Of a DNA stretch of 64,000 nt, positions 1 through 10,937 are shown in pieces. This stretch comes from Acrocarpospora catenulata (GTDB lineage: Bacteria; Actinomycetota; Actinomycetes; Streptosporangiales; Streptosporangiaceae). Both the position numbers and the translations under genes were made by a program. Position 1 is the stretch's first letter. The number at the start of each line of letters is the position of its first letter. Under the pieces are notes generated by a model, which searched no databases, was not told the origin of the DNA, and saw nothing but the letters and a program-made list of their open reading frames with translations. The DNA lies in assembly GCF_018476525.1 (NCBI RefSeq), contig NZ_JAHCST010000020.1, positions 1 to 64,000 on the forward strand, in the 5' to 3' direction.

Positions 1-212
1 GATATCCCCGCCCATCGACACCCGTCCACCTCCGCAGAACGGCTACAGAACGGCGCGGTGAAATCACCCTCAGACAACCATGGACTCAACAAGAACGCCA
101 GACACTACAAAGATCACCAACAGCATCCGAAATTTGAGCCAGAGCCTGGAACTCACGAACAAAATCACCGCCGGTTCTGGCGCTCCCACGGAACGTGATC
201 AGGAGGTGTCCA

Positions 213-563
213 ATGACGTTTCCCCGGAAGGGTACTCGCCTCATCACCGTAAGTGATGTGGCTTACCGCTGGCGCATCCGTCACAAGCCCACCTACGACC
301 AGGCCATCGGCGTGGGCCCGCTCACTTTCGCGGTCCAACTGGCCGACAAACCGGGCCAGGTTCTCCTGGCATCGCTGCCCTGCCAGCGCCCAGACAGCTG
401 GCTCGGCGAGAAGACGACAACGGTACGCCCGGCCCTCGTCGCCGCCACCATCAGAAAGGCCCTGGACCTCGGCTGGTCCCCCAACCGAAACGGGAGTGCC
501 ATGATCATGGACCTTTCAGACAATGATCTGGCGGGTCTCGCCGAAACCCGTCTCCTGCTTTAG
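213..563 (+). CDS. Hypothetical small protein (116 aa)
   Basis: I do not recognise a characterised family. The protein begins MTFPRKGTRLITVSDVAYRW and is soluble-looking, with no signal peptide or membrane segment. The style (basic N-terminus, a 'YRWRIRHKPTY' stretch, then alternating beta-like segments) resembles short conserved actinobacterial proteins of unknown function, but that is an impression only. ATG 213 was chosen because a perfect AGGAGG (201-206) lies 6 nt upstream; an in-frame GTG at 195 would place that ribosome site inside the gene. The 212 bases before it are less GC-rich than the rest and hold no visible gene. It converges with the gdhA side. Confidence 0.65.
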   Translation: MTFPRKGTRLITVSDVAYRWRIRHKPTYDQAIGVGPLTFAVQLADKPGQVLLASLPCQRPDSWLGEKTTTVRPALVAATIRKALDLGWSPNRNGSAMIMDLSDNDLAGLAETRLLL

Positions 564-570
564 GTCAGGG

Positions 571-833
571 TCATGCCTGCGATGTTGGTCGCGATCTCCT
601 CCACAGCAGGGTGATCGCCAGAAGTCCTGCCAGGCACGGCAGCACCCCGGCCCAACCGAGCAATGGCGGCAGGCCCGTGTCTCCAGAGGTGTCCGTCACG
701 AGCAGGTTGAACAGGGCGAGGGTCCTGGGGCGTCACGGCCAGGAGGCTTACGAGCGACCCGACATCAAGCCACGGCGCGATCAGGGGCAGGCGATCAGAG
801 GCTCAGGCGCCTGCCCCGCGCAACCTCGGTCGG
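571..833 (-). pseudogene. Possible frameshifted remnant of a membrane protein
   Basis: Directly downstream of gdhA the minus strand carries two consecutive hydrophobic stretches in different frames. The first, near 795-725, reads ...LIAPWLDVGSLVSLLAV. The second, near 720-573, reads FNLLVTDTSGDTGLPPLLGW, continues through a hydrophobic ...LLAITLLW segment into basic residues, and stops at TGA 571-573. Read together across one shift near 720-725 they look like the C-terminal end of a polytopic membrane protein. There is no start codon or upstream portion before the gdhA stop. This is an inference from hydrophobicity; the stretch may simply be non-coding. Confidence 0.28.
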
Positions 834-2534
<1,701 letters not shown>

Positions 2535-3587
2535 CTAGTCGGGAATCGGGCCAAGCCCGAGAACGGCGCGCAGAGCGTTCTCCAGGTCAGTGGCGCGGTC
2601 GAAATCGCCGGCATGGCCAGTGAGGAAGGCGAAAGTGTAGCCGGCGGCGCCGGCATAGTTACCGCCCAGGCCGCCCATACCGTAGTCGTCACCATGGATG
2701 CCGAAGCCCAGCCCCCAGGTCGCCTGTGCCCCGAAAACCGCGTCCATCCCCGAGCATTGGGCGGTGGTGGCCTCGGCGAGCAGGCCGGCTGACAGCAGCC
2801 GCGGCAACGCGGAGTAGAACCCTGCGGCTGCCCGGGCGGTGCCGTGGGCGTTGATAGCGGGGATCTCGGCGGCCCGCCAGGCGGCGGAGTTGACCACAGC
2901 CGGGTCCTGGGCACCGGGCGGATTGCCGATAGCCCGGTGGTAGAGGTCGGGCTTGCCGTCCAGCGCGGCAGCCCGGTAGGCCGAGGTCAAGCCGGTCAGC
3001 TCGATCGCCCGCGCCTGTTCAGCGGGGCCGAGGCCGATGTGAAAGTCCAGCTCGTGCGGGCCGCAGACCTCCTCAGCGAGAAAGCGGCCGAGCGTCCGCC
3101 CGTCGGCGCGCCGGACCAGTTCGCCGACCAAGTGCCCGTAGAACAACGCCGACTCGCCGTGCGCGGTGCCCGGCTCCCACGACGGCTCCTGCGCGGCAAG
3201 AAGCGCGCACATCCGATCCCAGTCGTAGAAAGTCTCGGTGGGTACCAGCTGGTCCAGTGCCACCACGCCCGCCTGGTGCGACAGGACATGTCGTACGGTC
3301 GCCGGCGCAGTGAACTCGGGCCAGTAGCGCCGCATCGGGGCGTCCAACTCCAGCACGCCCCGATCCACGAGGAGCAACACACAGACCGCCGCGAACGGTT
3401 TGGTTACGGAGTACGGCATGACGATGCTGTCGCGTGACCAGCCCGGCCCGCCCCACAGGTCGATGATCCATCGGCCGTCCAACTGGGCGGCAACCGCGGC
3501 CCCCGCTCCCCCAGCCTGCCGCTTCAGCACATCGGCGAAAACGTCCCGTACCTGCTCGAAACCCGGTTCCACCGTTCCGTTGACCAT
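2535..3587 (-). CDS. Beta-lactamase-fold serine hydrolase (EstB/class C-like)
   Basis: A 350-aa protein of the beta-lactamase-related/EstB esterase family. The catalytic S-x-x-K tetrad (SVTK) sits near residue 62 after MPY. A segment following ESALFYGHLVGEL occupies the position of the usual YxN motif (YGH here), and a glycine-rich GMGGLGG region lies near the C-terminus. There is no signal peptide, so it is probably a cytoplasmic esterase/amidase rather than an antibiotic resistance enzyme; the substrate is unknown. ATG 3587 was chosen because GGAGGG lies just upstream. The frame stays open for 31 more codons, but those would cross the terminator hairpin of the next gene. Confidence 0.82.
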   Translation of the reverse strand: MVNGTVEPGFEQVRDVFADVLKRQAGGAGAAVAAQLDGRWIIDLWGGPGWSRDSIVMPYSVTKPFAAVCVLLLVDRGVLELDAPMRRYWPEFTAPATVRHVLSHQAGVVALDQLVPTETFYDWDRMCALLAAQEPSWEPGTAHGESALFYGHLVGELVRRADGRTLGRFLAEEVCGPHELDFHIGLGPAEQARAIELTGLTSAYRAAALDGKPDLYHRAIGNPPGAQDPAVVNSAAWRAAEIPAINAHGTARAAAGFYSALPRLLSAGLLAEATTAQCSGMDAVFGAQATWGLGFGIHGDDYGMGGLGGNYAGAAGYTFAFLTGHAGDFDRATDLENALRAVLGLGPIPD

Positions 3588-3633
3588 GGCCCTCCACCCT
3601 AGGAGCGGACAGGCAATTTGTCGTACCCGAACA

Positions 3634-3671
3634 AGAAACCCCGCCTGCCAATCAAGGGAGACGGGGTTTCT
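3634..3671 (-). terminator. Rho-independent terminator of the acyl-CoA dehydrogenase gene
   Basis: A perfect 10-bp inverted repeat (AGAAACCCCG at 3634-3643 with CGGGGTTTCT at 3662-3671) begins 12 nt after the stop of the acyl-CoA dehydrogenase gene. On the minus strand the descending arm runs into TTTCTTGTT, the expected U-rich tail. It also insulates the hydrolase gene that follows. Confidence 0.8.
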
Positions 3672-3683
3672 GCACGTCAAGAG

Positions 3684-4847
3684 CTACTTCAGCAGCTGGC
3701 GGGCCATCACCATGCGCTGGATCTGGTTGGTGCCCTCGTAGATTTGGGTGATTTTGGCGTCGCGCATCATGCGTTCGACTGGGAAGTCGCGGGTGTAGCC
3801 GTAGCCGCCGAGGAGTTGGACGGCGTCGGTGGTTATTTCCATGGCGGCGTCGCTGGCGGCGCATTTGGCGGCGCTGGAGAAGAAGGTGAGGTCGGCGGCG
3901 GGGGTGCCGTGCATGGCGCGGTCGGATTTGGCGGCGGCGGTGTAGGTGAGTTGGCGGGCGGCTTCGAGTTTCATGGCCATGTCGGCGATCATGAATTGGA
4001 GGCCCTGGAAGTCGGCGATGGGGCGGCCGAACTGTTTGCGTTCCTTGACGTAGGAGATGGCGTAGTCGAGGGCGCCTTGGGCGATGCCGAGAGCCTGCGC
4101 GGCGATGGTGATGCGGGTGTGGTCCAGGGTGGCGAGGGCGGTTTTGAAGCCGGTGCCGGGGGCGCCGATCATCCGGGTGGCGGGGATGCGGACGTTGTCG
4201 AAGAGGACCTGGCGGGTGGGGGACGCCTTGATGCCGAGTTTCTTCTCCTTGGGGCCGAAGGAGACGCCCTCGTCGGATTTCTCCACGACGAAGGCGGAGA
4301 TGCCGCGCGGGCCCGCGCCGGGCTCGGTCACGGCCATGACCGTGTAGAACTCGGAGACGCCGGCGTTGGTGATCCACATTTTGGCGCCGTTGAGGATGTA
4401 GTGGTCGCCGTCGGCCACCGCGCGGGTCTTCATCGCGGCGGCGTCGGAACCGGCCTCGGCTTCGGAGAGGGCGTAGGAGAACATGCCCTCGCCGCGGGCG
4501 ACGGGCGCCAGGTACTGAGCCTTGAGTTCCTCGGACCCGGACAGAAGTAGTGGAACCGTGCCTAGTTTATTGACCGCGGGTATGAGGGAAGAGGAAGCGC
4601 AGGCGCGGGCCACCTCTTCGATCACGATGACGGTGGCCAGCGCGTCAGCGCCAACGCCGCCGTACTCCTCGGGCACGTGTGTGGCGTGGAAGTCGGCGGC
4701 GACAAGATCTTTGTAGACCTCCCAGGGGAACTCCTCGCTCTCGTCCGCGGCTGCGGCGCGCGGAGCGATCCGTTCGTCGGCGAGGGCGCGTACGGCCTCG
4801 CGCAGCATTTCGTGCTCCTCGCTGAGCGAGTAGAGAGGGAAGCTCAT
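3684..4847 (-). CDS. Acyl-CoA dehydrogenase
   Basis: A 387-aa flavoprotein that catalyses alpha,beta-desaturation of acyl-CoA with FAD, passing electrons to ETF. All three domains are present: helical N-terminal domain, beta domain with the signature ALSEAEAGSDAAAMKT and WITNAG, and a C-terminal helical domain with ERKQFGRPIADFQ, QLLGGYGY and IYEGTNQIQR. The Glu of YEGT matches the catalytic base of short/medium-chain enzymes. The start is MSFPLYSLSEEHEMLREA at 4847; sequence further upstream is antisense to the divergent gene. The acyl chain cannot be predicted. A strong terminator follows the stop. Confidence 0.95.
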   Translation of the reverse strand: MSFPLYSLSEEHEMLREAVRALADERIAPRAAAADESEEFPWEVYKDLVAADFHATHVPEEYGGVGADALATVIVIEEVARACASSSLIPAVNKLGTVPLLLSGSEELKAQYLAPVARGEGMFSYALSEAEAGSDAAAMKTRAVADGDHYILNGAKMWITNAGVSEFYTVMAVTEPGAGPRGISAFVVEKSDEGVSFGPKEKKLGIKASPTRQVLFDNVRIPATRMIGAPGTGFKTALATLDHTRITIAAQALGIAQGALDYAISYVKERKQFGRPIADFQGLQFMIADMAMKLEAARQLTYTAAAKSDRAMHGTPAADLTFFSSAAKCAASDAAMEITTDAVQLLGGYGYTRDFPVERMMRDAKITQIYEGTNQIQRMVMARQLLK

Positions 4848-4962
4848 AGCCCGATTGTAGGACGTCCAACTATTGGCCGACCACCAGGGCAGGGTCCACG
4901 AAGAAAGGGTCCATAGCCTGGGATAACATGCCGGGACGCAAAGTGTCGGTAATGAGGGGAGT

Positions 4963-6276
4963 GTGGCCGTGCCGTACCGTCTCACGGTGCTGGGGACCGG
5001 GTACCTGGGGGCCACGCACGCTGCGTGCATGGCCGAGCTGGGATTCGAGGTGCTCGGCCTGGACGTGGACCCCGAGAAGATCGCCACTTTGCAGCGCGGG
5101 GAGTTGCCGATCCACGAGCCGGGGCTGGAGGAACTCCTGCGGCGGCACCTGGCCACCGGGCGGTTGCGGTTCACCACCTCGTACGAGGAGGCGGCCGCGT
5201 TCGGGGATGTACATTTCGTCTGCGTCGGCACCCCGCAGAAGAAGGGCGAGTACGCCGCCGACGTCTCCTATCTGGACGCGGTGATCGAGTCCCTGGCGCC
5301 ACATCTCGACCGTGACTGCCTGGTGGTCGGCAAGTCCACCGTCCCGGTCGGTACGGCACAGCGCCTGGCCGACAAACTCGCCGCCCTTGCCGGGCCGCAG
5401 GTCGAACTCGCCTGGAACCCGGAGTTCCTCCGGGAGGGCTTCGCCGTCCAGGACACCCTGAAGCCGGACCGGCTCGTGTTCGGCGTGGCCTCCGAGCGGG
5501 CCGAGAAGATCCTCAGAGACGTGTACGGCCCGCTGGGCGACGTCCCGATCGTGGTCACCGACTTCCCGACGGCGGAACTGGTCAAGTCGGCCGCCAACGC
5601 CTTCCTGGCCACCAAGATCTCGTTCATCAACGCCATGGCGGAGGTCTGCGAGGCCGCGCACGCGGATGTGCGGCAACTCTCCCTGGCGCTCTCCTTCGAC
5701 GAGCGCATCGGCGGCCGTTTCCTCAACCCGGGGCTGGGGTTCGGCGGCGGCTGCCTGCCCAAGGACATCCGGGCGTTCATGGCCAGGGCCGGGGAACTCG
5801 GCGCCGACCAGGCGCTCACCTTCCTCCGCGAGGTGGACGCGATCAACATGCGCCGCCGGGCCCGCATGGTGGACCTGGCCAGGGACCTGGTGGGCGGCTC
5901 CTTCCACACCAAGACCGTGGGCGTCCTGGGGGCGGCGTTCAAGCCCAACTCCGACGACATCCGCGACTCCCCCGCGCTGGACGTGGCGCTCACCATCGGC
6001 CAGCAGGGCGGCGCGGTGACGGTGTACGACCCGGTCGCGCTCACCAACGCCCGCAAGGCCCACCCCACCCTGGACTACGCCGACTCCGCCCTGGACGCCA
6101 CCCGCCACGCCGACGTGGTGCTCCTGCTCACCGAATGGCAGGAGTTCGTCGAACTGGACCCGGAGCGGGTCGGCTCCGTGGTGAGCGCCCGCAACATCGT
6201 GGACGGCCGCAACGCGCTGGACGCGGAAACCTGGCGAGCGGCGGGCTGGAACTACCGCGCCCTCGGCCGGCCCTAG
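4963..6276 (+). CDS. UDP-glucose 6-dehydrogenase
   Basis: This enzyme oxidises UDP-glucose to UDP-glucuronate with two NAD+, feeding capsule or glycopolymer synthesis. It is 437 aa. The N-terminal Rossmann motif GTGYLG is at residues 11-16, and the VGTPQKKGEY and STVPVGT segments are typical. The catalytic cysteine lies in GFGGGCLPKD near residue 265, and the C-terminal domain carries GAAFKPNSDDIRDSPA. The GTG start at 4963 is preceded by GAGGGGA (4954-4959). No polysaccharide cluster surrounds it, so the end product is open. It is divergent from the acyl-CoA dehydrogenase gene and converges on purE after 9 nt. Confidence 0.95.
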   Translation: MAVPYRLTVLGTGYLGATHAACMAELGFEVLGLDVDPEKIATLQRGELPIHEPGLEELLRRHLATGRLRFTTSYEEAAAFGDVHFVCVGTPQKKGEYAADVSYLDAVIESLAPHLDRDCLVVGKSTVPVGTAQRLADKLAALAGPQVELAWNPEFLREGFAVQDTLKPDRLVFGVASERAEKILRDVYGPLGDVPIVVTDFPTAELVKSAANAFLATKISFINAMAEVCEAAHADVRQLSLALSFDERIGGRFLNPGLGFGGGCLPKDIRAFMARAGELGADQALTFLREVDAINMRRRARMVDLARDLVGGSFHTKTVGVLGAAFKPNSDDIRDSPALDVALTIGQQGGAVTVYDPVALTNARKAHPTLDYADSALDATRHADVVLLLTEWQEFVELDPERVGSVVSARNIVDGRNALDAETWRAAGWNYRALGRP

Positions 6277-6285
6277 AGCCCGGTC

Positions 6286-6795
6286 CTACAGCTCCAGCGC
6301 CTCGGCGCGGAGTTTCTCCCCCTTGGCGTGCGCCTGGTCGCGGAGGGCAACCTGAAATGTCGCCATACGTCCACGCAGCGCGGGATCGGCGACCGCCAGG
6401 ATGCGAACCGCGAGCAACCCGGCATTGCGCGCGCCGCCGACCGCCACCGTGGCCACCGGAACCCCGGCCGGCATCTGGACGATGGACAGCAGCGAGTCCA
6501 GGCCGTCCAGGTACTTGAGCGGAACCGGCACACCGATCACCGGGAGCGGAGTGACCGAGGCGAGCATGCCGGGGAGGTGGGCCGCCCCGCCCGCTCCGGC
6601 GATGATCACCTTCACGCCGCGGGAGTCGGCGTGGCGGCCGTAGTTGAGCATCTCCTCCGGCATGCGGTGGGCGGAGACGACATCGGCCTCGAAGGGCACG
6701 CCGAACTCGCTGAGCGCCTCGGCGGCGGCCCTCATGACCGGCCAGTCCGAGTCGCTGCCCATCACGATCCCGACCTGGGCGGCGGGTGTGCTCAT
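6286..6795 (-). CDS. purE: N5-carboxyaminoimidazole ribonucleotide mutase
   Basis: This enzyme converts N5-CAIR to CAIR in purine biosynthesis, acting on the product of PurK. The 169-aa protein has the PurE signatures GSDSDW, the catalytic SAHRMPE and the GGAAHLPGM loop. Its ATG start overlaps the purK stop by 4 bases, so the two genes are translationally coupled. Confidence 0.97.
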   Translation of the reverse strand: MSTPAAQVGIVMGSDSDWPVMRAAAEALSEFGVPFEADVVSAHRMPEEMLNYGRHADSRGVKVIIAGAGGAAHLPGMLASVTPLPVIGVPVPLKYLDGLDSLLSIVQMPAGVPVATVAVGGARNAGLLAVRILAVADPALRGRMATFQVALRDQAHAKGEKLRAEALEL

Positions 6796-7940
6796 CCGAG
6801 TGGTCCTCTCAGGCAGGTGACGGCGTGGCGGGCGCGGGCACGTACCTCGTCGAGGTCGGTGCCGAGGGCGGTGACGTGGCCGATCTTGCGGCCGGGGCGG
6901 ACTTCCTTGCCGTAGAAGTGGATCTTGATGCCCGGGTCGTGGGCGAGCACGTGCTCGTACCGGCGGAAGACGTCCGGGTCGGGGCCGCCGAGCAGGTTGG
7001 CCATGACGACCACGGGCGCGGTGAGGGCGGGTGAGCCGAGCGGCAGATCCAGTACGGCCCGCAGATGCTGTTCGAACTGGGAGGTCCTGGAGCCCTCGAT
7101 GGTCCAGTGGCCGCTGTTGTGCGGGCGCATGGCCAGCTCGTTGACGATCAGGCCGGTCTTGGTCTGGAACATCTCGACCGCCAGCAGCCCGGTCACGCCG
7201 AGTTCGGCGGCGATGGACAGCGCCACCCGCTGCGCTTCGGCGGCGTGCTCGCCGTCGAGTTCGGGGGCGGGGGCGATCACCTCCACGCAGATGCCGTCCT
7301 CCTGGACCGTCTCCACCACGGGGTAGCTGACGCCCTGGCCGTGCGGGGAGCGGGCGACCAGTACGGCGAGTTCCCGCTCGAACGGGACGAACGCCTCCAC
7401 GAGCAGTTCCATGCCGTGGCCGAGCACTTCGGCGGCCTCCGCGGCGGACCTGACGACCCAGACCCCTCGTCCGTCGTACCCGCCGCGCACCGCCTTGAGC
7501 ACCACCGGCCAGCTGTGCTCGGCGGCGAACTCCGCCACGTCCTGGAGGCCGGTGACCCGGGCCCAGGCCGGGCAGGGTGCGCCGATCGCGGTGAGCCGGT
7601 CGCGCATGACCGCCTTGTCCTGGGCGTGGACGAGCGCCTCCGCCCCCGGATGTACGGCGATGCCCGCCGAAGCCAGCGCGCGGATGTGGTCGGTCGGCAC
7701 GTGTTCGTGGTCGAAGGTGACCGCGGAGCAGCCTTCGGCGAAGGCCCGCAGATCGTCCAGGGAACGGTAGTCACCCACCGTGGTCGCCGGGATCACCCGG
7801 GCCGCGCTCTCGTCCGGAGATCCGGCGAGCACCCGGAGTTCGATACCGAGGGCGATGGCGGCCTGCTGGGTCATTCTGGCCAGCTGCCCGGCGCCGACCA
7901 TCCCGACAACGGGGGCGTTGGGGCTGTTCACAAGGGGCAA
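6792..7940 (-). CDS. purK: N5-carboxyaminoimidazole ribonucleotide synthase
   Basis: An ATP-grasp enzyme that carboxylates AIR with bicarbonate and ATP to give N5-CAIR. The 382-aa protein has the N-terminal GAGQLARM motif, the DHEHVP segment, the ATP-grasp loop [10 protein letters not shown] and the catalytic [14 protein letters not shown]. The start is uncertain: TTG 7940 gives [10 protein letters not shown] and GTG 7931 gives MNSPNAP, and neither has a strong ribosome site, so the transcript may be leaderless. It is coupled to purE and lies 36 nt after the upstream lipoprotein gene. Confidence 0.96.
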   Translation of the reverse strand: MPLVNSPNAPVVGMVGAGQLARMTQQAAIALGIELRVLAGSPDESAARVIPATTVGDYRSLDDLRAFAEGCSAVTFDHEHVPTDHIRALASAGIAVHPGAEALVHAQDKAVMRDRLTAIGAPCPAWARVTGLQDVAEFAAEHSWPVVLKAVRGGYDGRGVWVVRSAAEAAEVLGHGMELLVEAFVPFERELAVLVARSPHGQGVSYPVVETVQEDGICVEVIAPAPELDGEHAAEAQRVALSIAAELGVTGLLAVEMFQTKTGLIVNELAMRPHNSGHWTIEGSRTSQFEQHLRAVLDLPLGSPALTAPVVVMANLLGGPDPDVFRRYEHVLAHDPGIKIHFYGKEVRPGRKIGHVTALGTDLDEVRARARHAVTCLRGPLG

Positions 7941-7976
7941 GCTTAACCGAGGCGGTTCAGTGCGCCGGGGCCGCGG

Positions 7977-8945
7977 TCAGCCGGCGGTGATCTCGGCCAG
8001 CTCCCGGCGGAGTCCGATCGTGGTCATCTTGCCGGCCTCGGTGACCTTGGTGGCCAGGAAGAGGATCTCGCTGCCCGTGAGGGTGTCCAACCGGGACTTG
8101 CCGGTGAAGGCGCGCAGATCGTCCTTGCCGTACAGGGGGTGTTTGAGGGTCTTGCGCCCGCGGGCGGGTTTCTGGGTGCGGACCAGGCGCAGGGCGTGCA
8201 GGACCAGGGCGCCGCCGTCGGCCAGCATGAGCACCCGAGGCGACTCGGTGACCAGCCGGACGTCGGTGGTGACACGGTCGGGGCGGGCTTTGGTGGGGCG
8301 GCGGAGCAGCTCCGCCAGCAGGGCCCGCATGGGGTCCCCGGCGGGGAAGGTGATGCCGCTCACTCCGGCGGGGTCGGTCAGGTAGGTCAGGTACTGCTGG
8401 GGCACCAGCTTGGCTTTGACGGTGAGCGCCGGGTCGGCCGGCATCTCGTCCCCGGCCGGTTCGGCCACCTTGCCCAGCGCCGGTACGGGCCCGAGCGCCA
8501 GCCGCCAGAGTTCCTGCTCCAGCATGATGACGAAGTACGCGGGTTCGGGGTCCCGCGCTATGGCCAGGAACCACGTGCCGTCCTCGGGGGCGGGCGCCGC
8601 GGGCAGGTAGACGTCGGCGTCGGAGTACTCCGGACGGGCCGGGGCGCGGTGGCCCTTCGGGATCGCCGCGCAGACGGTTTCCGCCGACTGCCCTTCCGCC
8701 CAGGTGCTCAGGTAGGCCACCTTGGCGCAGTCCAGCCGCCGCCAGGCCCCCCAGAGTTCGGGCAGGGTGTCGAAGGCGTCCTCGGCCACGTCCACGGTGA
8801 GGGCCGGGGGCGGACTCGGCCGGGGCACGATCTCCTCGACGACCGGCGGGGCGCCCCCGCAGGCGACCGCGCCCGCCAGCAGCACCAGGCCCCAACCGGT
8901 ACGGGGGAGGGTGGCACGGCGACCAGGGAGACCGAGTAGTCCCAT
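7977..8945 (-). CDS. Putative lipoprotein of unknown function
   Basis: The N-terminus (basic residues, then GWGLVLLAGAVAC) is a signal sequence ending in a lipobox-like AVAC, so the 322-aa protein is probably lipid-anchored outside the membrane with Cys29 as first mature residue. The mature part has no family I recognise. It opens with a proline-rich linker and is an alpha/beta domain without obvious catalytic motifs. The ATG at 8945 has GAGGTGA upstream. It lies upstream of purK in the same orientation and is divergent from the GtrA gene. Confidence 0.75.
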   Translation of the reverse strand: MGLLGLPGRRATLPRTGWGLVLLAGAVACGGAPPVVEEIVPRPSPPPALTVDVAEDAFDTLPELWGAWRRLDCAKVAYLSTWAEGQSAETVCAAIPKGHRAPARPEYSDADVYLPAAPAPEDGTWFLAIARDPEPAYFVIMLEQELWRLALGPVPALGKVAEPAGDEMPADPALTVKAKLVPQQYLTYLTDPAGVSGITFPAGDPMRALLAELLRRPTKARPDRVTTDVRLVTESPRVLMLADGGALVLHALRLVRTQKPARGRKTLKHPLYGKDDLRAFTGKSRLDTLTGSEILFLATKVTEAGKMTTIGLRRELAEITAG

Positions 8946-9169
8946 GATCAGGAGTCACCTCTCCACCCGGCACGACACGCCTGATATCGGGCGCGAGCGT
9001 AGTGCCTCCAAGCCCCCAATCGCCCTCATAGTCGGATATTTGTTGAAATGTTCTTCGGCCAGCTGGGCAGAACCTTAAAGAAGAACGGACGGGACGCCCG
9101 TTTCCAGGCAGTACCGGTAGCCTGGGACGAATCCGAAGGCCGGGCCAGGAGGCCCGAACAGGAAGGATT

Positions 9170-9688
9170 GTGCGGCTCGTGCAGCTTATTCGTCGCGCAT
9201 ACGAGCGGTTCGCCGCGCTCGTCCACGAAGTGCTCAAGTTCGGAACCGTGGGCGCCATGGCCTTCGTGATCAACTTCGGCGTGGTCAACGCGCTGTGGGC
9301 CTGGTGGGGGTCGCAGGGCACGCTCACCGCGAAGGTGATCGCCACCGTGGTGGCCGCCACCTTCGCCTACTTCGGCAACCGCTACTGGACCTTCCGCCAC
9401 CGCGAGCAGAGCGGCCTGGCCCGCGAGTACGTGCTGTTCTTCGTGCTGAACGGGGTCGGCCTGCTGATCGAGCTGCTCTGCCTCAGCTTCAGCCGGTACA
9501 CACTGGGCCTGGACAACCTGCTCGCCAACAACATCGCCACCCTGATCGGCACCGGTCTCGGCACGCTGTTCCGGTTCTGGTCGTACAAGAAGTGGGTGTT
9601 CCTGGCCGCGCAGCCGGTGGAGAGCACGGTGGAGGGCACCGTGGAGGGCACGGTGGAAGCTCAGGCGGGCCCGCTGACCACTCGGTGA
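9170..9688 (+). CDS. GtrA-like membrane protein
   Basis: A small polytopic protein of the GtrA family, whose members are thought to flip polyprenyl-linked sugars for cell-wall or surface glycosylation. Four hydrophobic segments are visible across residues ~20-150, with the family-typical GxxxFxxNF start and RFWSYKKWVF at the end of TM4. A short tail repeats VEGT. The start could be GTG 9170 (2 nt after GGAAGGA) or GTG 9179 (11 nt after it). The 3' end overlaps the convergent histidine kinase gene by 28 bases. Confidence 0.87.
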   Translation: MRLVQLIRRAYERFAALVHEVLKFGTVGAMAFVINFGVVNALWAWWGSQGTLTAKVIATVVAATFAYFGNRYWTFRHREQSGLAREYVLFFVLNGVGLLIELLCLSFSRYTLGLDNLLANNIATLIGTGLGTLFRFWSYKKWVFLAAQPVESTVEGTVEGTVEAQAGPLTTR

Positions 9689-10932
9689 CGCCGCCCGTTC
9701 TCGCCCACCTGGCGGAGGAAGATGGCGAACGTGGCCGGACGGGGTTTGACCAGCTCCAGCCGCCCGCCGTCGGCCGCCACCAGGGAGCGGGCCAGGGTGA
9801 GCCCGAGGCCGGTGCCGTGCCCGCCGGTGACGTTCCGCTCGAAGACCCGGTTACGGATCTTGTCCGGCACCCCGGGCCCCTGGTCGGACACCTCGATGAC
9901 GATGGACTTCTCCGAACTCGTGGTGGTGATCCGGACCGGCCCCCCGCCGTGTTGCAGCGAGTTGTCCAGCAGCGTGGCGACCACCTGGCTCAGCCCGCCG
10001 GTGGTGGCCAGCGCCAGCAGCCCCCGGGTGCCGGTCAGCTCGATCTGCCGATGGGAGCGGCGGAACGCGGGCTCCCATTCGGTGATCTGCTGGATCAGCA
10101 CGTCGTCTATGTCGATCGGCTCGGCCTGCGAGGTGCGCTGGCGGCGCGCCGCGGCCAGTAGCTCGTCGATGACCGCGGTGAGGCGTTCGGCCTGCACGAT
10201 GGCGGCCTCGCCCTCCTCCTGCACGACGGCGGGCTCGTCGGCCGCCGCGACGATCTCCTCCAGCCGCATGGTCAGCCCGGTCAGCGGGGTGCGCAGCTGG
10301 TGGGAGGCGTCGGTGGCGAACTCCCGCTCCCGGCCGAGCAGCTCGGAGATGCGGATGGCGCTGCGGTCCAGCACCTCGGCCACCCGGTCCAGCTCGGGGA
10401 TCCCGTACCGGTGTTTGCTTGGGCGGGCGTCGCCGGAGCCCAGTTTCTCAGCGATCTTGGCCAGGTCTATCAACGGCAGCGTGAGGCGCCGCGAGGTCAC
10501 CACGGCCAGGCCGATGGCCACGCCGAGCGCGGCGACCGCCAGCGAGATGGTGAGCAGCAGGCGGGCCCGGATCTCCTGGTCGATCTCGGCGGTGTCCCGG
10601 GTGACCCGGACGACCCCGTTCTCGGACCTGGCGTCCTCGGTCAGCGAGCGGTTCGCCGGGGGCTGGATGCCCACCGCGATCGGCGAGATCCCGCGGAACG
10701 CCACCTGCACGTACCGGTTGGGGTAGTTGCTCGCCAGCTGTTTGGGGTCGACCGGCTGCTCCTGGCTGATCGCATACTCCACGCTGATCAGCACGCGGGT
10801 GGCCTCGGCGCTGAGCTCCTGGGCGGCCTCGTCGTTGATGAGCCGTACGACGACCACGCCCAGGGGCACGCCGAGCAGCAGGACCGCGATGACCGCCACG
10901 AGCAGCATCGAGGAGAGCAGGCGCCGCCGCAT
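9661..10932 (-). CDS. Two-component sensor histidine kinase
   Basis: A 423-aa membrane kinase. TM1 is at residues ~7-30, a short extracytoplasmic sensor of about 95 residues follows, TM2 is near 125-145, then a HAMP linker. The dimerisation domain carries the phospho-acceptor H in DASHQLRTPLTG. The catalytic domain has the N box (LLDNSLQHG), G1 (DQGPGVP) and G2 (GGHGTGLGL). It starts 5 nt after the stop of the response-regulator gene, forming an operon. The ligand is unknown. Its gene end overlaps the convergent GtrA gene. Confidence 0.94.
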   Translation of the reverse strand: MRRRLLSSMLLVAVIAVLLLGVPLGVVVVRLINDEAAQELSAEATRVLISVEYAISQEQPVDPKQLASNYPNRYVQVAFRGISPIAVGIQPPANRSLTEDARSENGVVRVTRDTAEIDQEIRARLLLTISLAVAALGVAIGLAVVTSRRLTLPLIDLAKIAEKLGSGDARPSKHRYGIPELDRVAEVLDRSAIRISELLGREREFATDASHQLRTPLTGLTMRLEEIVAAADEPAVVQEEGEAAIVQAERLTAVIDELLAAARRQRTSQAEPIDIDDVLIQQITEWEPAFRRSHRQIELTGTRGLLALATTGGLSQVVATLLDNSLQHGGGPVRITTTSSEKSIVIEVSDQGPGVPDKIRNRVFERNVTGGHGTGLGLTLARSLVAADGGRLELVKPRPATFAIFLRQVGENGRRHRVVSGPA

Positions 10933-10937
10933 CCGCC

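Noticed and set aside
2535-3587. Antibiotic-resistance beta-lactamase
   Set aside because: No signal peptide, and the motif pattern fits EstB-like esterases; the fold alone does not indicate resistance.
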